Origin: Lachnospiraceae bacterium
GTDB lineage: Bacteria > Bacillota > Clostridia > Lachnospirales > Lachnospiraceae
DNA length: 33,162 bases
Assembly (NCBI GenBank): GCA_017622795.1
Contig: JAGAQI010000131.1
Span: forward strand, 1-33,162
Direction: 5' to 3'
Shown: positions 30,796 through 33,162 of the stretch, piece by piece
Position numbering within the stretch: the first letter of the stretch is position 1
How the letters are laid out: the number at the start of each line of letters is the position of its first letter
Program-made: the position numbers and the translations under genes
Notes under the pieces: generated by a model
The model's database searches: none
What the model was told of the DNA's origin: nothing
The model's input: the letters and a program-made list of their open reading frames with translations, nothing else

Positions 30796-32160
30796 ATGAA
30801 GAAAAAATTTTTGTGCATGATATTATGTGGCTGCATGCTTGCAGGAATGGCGGGTTGTGTCGGAGAGGATGCTATGGGAGGCGAAACTGTGACACCGGGA
30901 AAAGAAAACGAAGTTACAAGCATTCCGGTAGAAGATTTGGCAGACGGCAATCTGCCTGCAGAAGCACCGGAAGAACTGCTTACCGAAACCGTAGACCTAA
31001 TGGGCGGCATCGAACTGATGGCTACGGAGTGGAACGATAATTTCCCGGAGCATCCGATTACTCAGTTTGGTGTGCCAATGTTTCAGAATGCCTTAAAAGA
31101 GGCAGGGAATGGTGAAAATGTGTTGGTTTCCCCAATGTCAGCCTGGACAGTACTTTGCATGGTAGAAGCCGGAGCAAACGGTGAAACTAAGCAGCAGATG
31201 CAGGAGGCTTTGGCAGTTACCGAAGGTGATTATCTGACCTATGCAAAGAAGTTTACTTTCCTGCTTCCGGAAAATGACAATTGCAAGGTGCACATGGCAA
31301 ACGGTATCTGGTACAAGAACGTACCAAGTCTTCATGTGAACGATTACTTTTTGCAGTACAACAAAACCTTTTTTGATGCAGCAGCTTATAAGGCCCCGTT
31401 TGATGCAAGTACCCTGCAAAACATCAATGACTGGGTTTCTGAAAACACCGACGGTATGATTCCGGGCATCCTGAAAGAAATCGATCCAACGGACGTAATT
31501 TATCTGGTAAATGCCTTAAGCTTTGATGCAAGATGGGGCAAGATTTATAGCGAAACAGACATCTGGAATGATATTTTCACTACAGAAGCAGGCGAAGAAA
31601 AGCTGGTTTCCATGATGCATTCCGACGAAAATCTGTATCTGGAGGATGAAAACACCACCGGCTTTATCAAATATTATGACGACAATGAGTACGCTTTTGT
31701 GGCATTGCTTCCGGCGGAAGGCATGACCATGGAAGAGTATGTGGAGAGCCTGACCGCAGAAAAGCTTCGTGCACTTTTCAATGGCAAAATACCGACAGAA
31801 GTAAAAGCAACCCTGCCGAAATTCTCTGTGGATTATGGTTTTAACATGAATAACATTTTACAGCAGATGGGCATGACGGATGCTTTTTCTGACAGCGATG
31901 CGGATTTTACCAAGATGGCAACCTCTGATGCGGGCAACATTTATATCAGCAGTGTAGACCAGAAGTGCTTTATTGCAGTGGACGAATACGGCACGAAAGC
32001 AGGAGCCGCAACGGCAGTGGCTATGCAGAATAAGGCCCTGTCCTTACAGCCGGTAAAGGTAGTCAACTTAAACCGTCCGTTCGTATATCTGATTGTGGAA
32101 TGTGATAATTTTGAGCCGCTGTTTATGGGCACAATAATGAATGTGGAGGAAGCCAAATGA
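30796..32160 (+). CDS. Serpin-family lipoprotein protease inhibitor
   Basis: A 454-residue secreted lipoprotein. The signal peptide ends in a lipobox (GMAGC, Cys at residue 21), followed by an acidic linker to about residue 75, then a full serpin fold: NVLVSPMSAWTVLCMVEAGANGETKQQM, the breach/shutter NALSFDARWGKIYSE block, FVALLPAEGMTMEEYV, and the KCFIAVDEYGTKAGAATAVAM hinge before the reactive loop. The small residues in the hinge (GTKAGAATA) fit an inhibitory, loop-inserting serpin. The loop ends before VVNLNRPFVYLIVE; the P1 residue cannot be set confidently. Gut bacterial serpins inhibit host elastase-like proteases, a possible role here. Its stop overlaps the DUF6472 start. Confidence 0.9.
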   Translation: MKKKFLCMILCGCMLAGMAGCVGEDAMGGETVTPGKENEVTSIPVEDLADGNLPAEAPEELLTETVDLMGGIELMATEWNDNFPEHPITQFGVPMFQNALKEAGNGENVLVSPMSAWTVLCMVEAGANGETKQQMQEALAVTEGDYLTYAKKFTFLLPENDNCKVHMANGIWYKNVPSLHVNDYFLQYNKTFFDAAAYKAPFDASTLQNINDWVSENTDGMIPGILKEIDPTDVIYLVNALSFDARWGKIYSETDIWNDIFTTEAGEEKLVSMMHSDENLYLEDENTTGFIKYYDDNEYAFVALLPAEGMTMEEYVESLTAEKLRALFNGKIPTEVKATLPKFSVDYGFNMNNILQQMGMTDAFSDSDADFTKMATSDAGNIYISSVDQKCFIAVDEYGTKAGAATAVAMQNKALSLQPVKVVNLNRPFVYLIVECDNFEPLFMGTIMNVEEAK

Positions 32161-32330
32161 CCCAGTGTGAAGAGTGCCAGTACTACGCTTATGATGAAGA
32201 CTACGAGGCATATATGTGCGAAATGAATATGGATGAGGACGAGTACGCAAGACTTGTGTCCGGGCACCGTCAGTCCTGCCCGTATTATAAGAGAGGAGAT
32301 GAATACTTCATTGTCAGAAAACAGATGTAA
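32157..32330 (+). CDS. DUF6472 family small cysteine-rich protein
   Basis: A 57-residue acidic protein, MTQCEECQYYAYDEDYEAY followed by a MCEMNMDEDEYARL core and a CPYYKRGDEYFIVRKQM end. Four cysteines (Cys4, Cys7, Cys21, Cys41) could bind a metal ion, probably zinc. The pattern matches DUF6472, a clostridial family of unknown function. The ATG overlaps the serpin stop (ATGA) with GGAGGAAG upstream, so the two are translationally coupled. The TraX-like gene begins inside its last codons. Confidence 0.8.
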   Translation: MTQCEECQYYAYDEDYEAYMCEMNMDEDEYARLVSGHRQSCPYYKRGDEYFIVRKQM

Positions 32331-33057
32331 GTTTGGAATTACTTCTTTTGCACTGCATATCCTTGCCATGGCTTTTATGCTTTGTGACCATTTGTGGGCA
32401 ACTGTTATTCCGTGGAATGCAGAATGGATGACCTGTCTTGGTCGTCTTGCCTTTCCTATTTTTGCATTTATGACGGTGGAGGGCTTTTTCCATACCAAAA
32501 ACCTAAAACGCTATGCAGGAAGACTGTTGCTGTTTGCCCTGATTTCTGAGATACCGTTTAACCTGATGATGTGCGGAAGGGTGTTTTTTCCGCTCCATCA
32601 GAATGTGCTGTGGTGCTTTCTTTTGTGTATTGGCTTAATGAGTCTTAACGAAAAAGCAAAAGCTACCGGCAAGTGGTGGATTCGGGGCTTTACGGCTGTT
32701 GGCACAATTTTGCTCGGAACCGTGGTAGGTATGTTCTCTTTCATGGATTACATGCACTATGGTGTGTGGATGGTGCTGACCTTTTATTTTCTTCGCGGCA
32801 CAAAGTGGTGGAATTATGCGGGCCAGCTGCTGTTGATGATTCTGATAAATAAAGAAGTGGGCGGCATGGTTTATCAGTGGGAGCTGTTTGGACACATGTT
32901 TGAGGTAAGACAGCAGTACTTCGCCGTTTTTGCCCTGGTGCCAATCTGGCTGTATAACGGCAAGCAGGGGTATCACAGCAAGTGGTTCCAGTATTTTTGT
33001 TATGCCTTCTATCCGGCACACATTTTGATTTTGTGGCTGTTGATGATGATATTTTAG
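32311..33057 (+). CDS. TraX-family membrane protein
   Basis: A protein of about 248 residues with about eight membrane helices. The SFALHILAMAFMLCDHLWATVIPWNAEWMTCLGRLAFPIFAFMTVEGFFHTKNLKRYAGRLLLFALISEIPFNLM region (first third) is typical of TraX/acyltransferase-3-like proteins. TraX acetylates F pilin, but chromosomal homologues in Firmicutes probably acylate some other envelope molecule. The start is uncertain: TTG at 32311 is eight to nine bases after GGAGATG, whereas an ATG at 32299 abuts GAGGAG directly. It overlaps the DUF6472 gene. No terminator is evident before the tRNA promoter. Confidence 0.8.
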   Translation: MSENRCKFGITSFALHILAMAFMLCDHLWATVIPWNAEWMTCLGRLAFPIFAFMTVEGFFHTKNLKRYAGRLLLFALISEIPFNLMMCGRVFFPLHQNVLWCFLLCIGLMSLNEKAKATGKWWIRGFTAVGTILLGTVVGMFSFMDYMHYGVWMVLTFYFLRGTKWWNYAGQLLLMILINKEVGGMVYQWELFGHMFEVRQQYFAVFALVPIWLYNGKQGYHSKWFQYFCYAFYPAHILILWLLMMIF

Positions 33058-33060
33058 TGC

Positions 33061-33089
33061 TTGAATGTTATAGAAAATTGTGTTAAAAT
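33061..33089 (+). promoter_or_regulatory. Promoter of the tRNA-Ser gene
   Basis: TTGAAT (33061-33066), 17 bases and TAAAAT (33084-33089). The start would be near 33096, about 24 nt before the tRNA. Confidence 0.55.
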
Positions 33090-33119
33090 GTTTAAGTTGT
33101 TTCATACAATTTAACATTT

Positions 33120-33162
33120 GGAGACGTATCGAAGAGGCCGTAACGAGACTGACTCGAAATCA
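33120..33162 (+). tRNA. tRNA-Ser(CGA), 5' part, cut by the window end
   Basis: The acceptor 5' strand GGAGACG (33120-33126) is followed by TA, a serine-type D arm (TCGAAGAGGCCGTAACGA), the anticodon stem ACTGA (33148-33152) and the loop CTCGAAA (33153-33159), whose centre is CGA. TCA begins the 3' side of the stem. The variable arm, T arm and acceptor 3' strand lie beyond the window. Confidence 0.88.

Overview
The window looks like a chromosomal segment of a gut-type Clostridia, most likely Lachnospiraceae. The evidence is moderate-to-low GC, strong AGGAGG-type ribosome binding sites, frequent TTG/GTG starts, and families typical of that group: a DUF6472 mini-protein, the LytTR/DUF3021 pair, the DUF2975/XRE/DUF4173 trio, a comEC-holA linkage and a lipoprotein serpin. 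This is inferred from gene content; I could not run a search.

Layout, left to right. 1-138 is the 3' end of a group II intron (domains V and VI), stopping three bases from the stop codon of a LytTR/DUF3021 pair read leftward. 1149-4048 is a rightward antibiotic-resistance-type ABC-F gene plus a GNAT acetyltransferase, behind a leader with two short ORFs and several hairpins. 4111-7073 is a leftward unit: a reductive-activator-like iron-sulfur ASKHA protein and an LplD-like family 4 glycosidase. 7125-9921 holds DUF1653, then a DUF2975/XRE/DUF4173 operon with a triple ACGATAAA operator. 9972-11946 holds a CDF-like membrane protein and a polyprenol/phytol-kinase-like protein (leftward), with a PAP2 phosphatase (rightward) sharing overlapping promoters. 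12005-16758 is a LacI-type regulator with a heterodimeric ABC exporter; near-identical 20-bp palindromes sit before both. 16864-21984 holds a chemoreceptor with a long Lys/Pro-rich N-terminus, a CDF exporter, PduL, a YiiX-like hydrolase and a small DMT transporter.

22074-30715 is a competence/replication block: comEA, a two-component system, a GerMN lipoprotein, comEC and holA. Between comEC and holA lies the most unusual part of the window. It has a long GC-rich hairpin (28382-28462), then an AT-rich array in which TTGG and CCAA alternate with near-perfect 53-54 bp periodicity (seven CCAA-to-TTGG steps of exactly 29 bp). Directly downstream is a PD-(D/E)XK nuclease-like gene. I regard this array plus nuclease as the best candidate for an undescribed system. 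The window closes with a lipoprotein serpin, a DUF6472 mini-protein, a TraX-like membrane protein and the first half of a tRNA-Ser(CGA).

Functional themes: antibiotic response (ABC-F, ABC exporter), isoprenoid-lipid phosphate handling (kinase and PAP2), DNA uptake and replication, and small transcription units controlled by their own regulators. Promoters, operators and hairpins were found by eye and are predictions.
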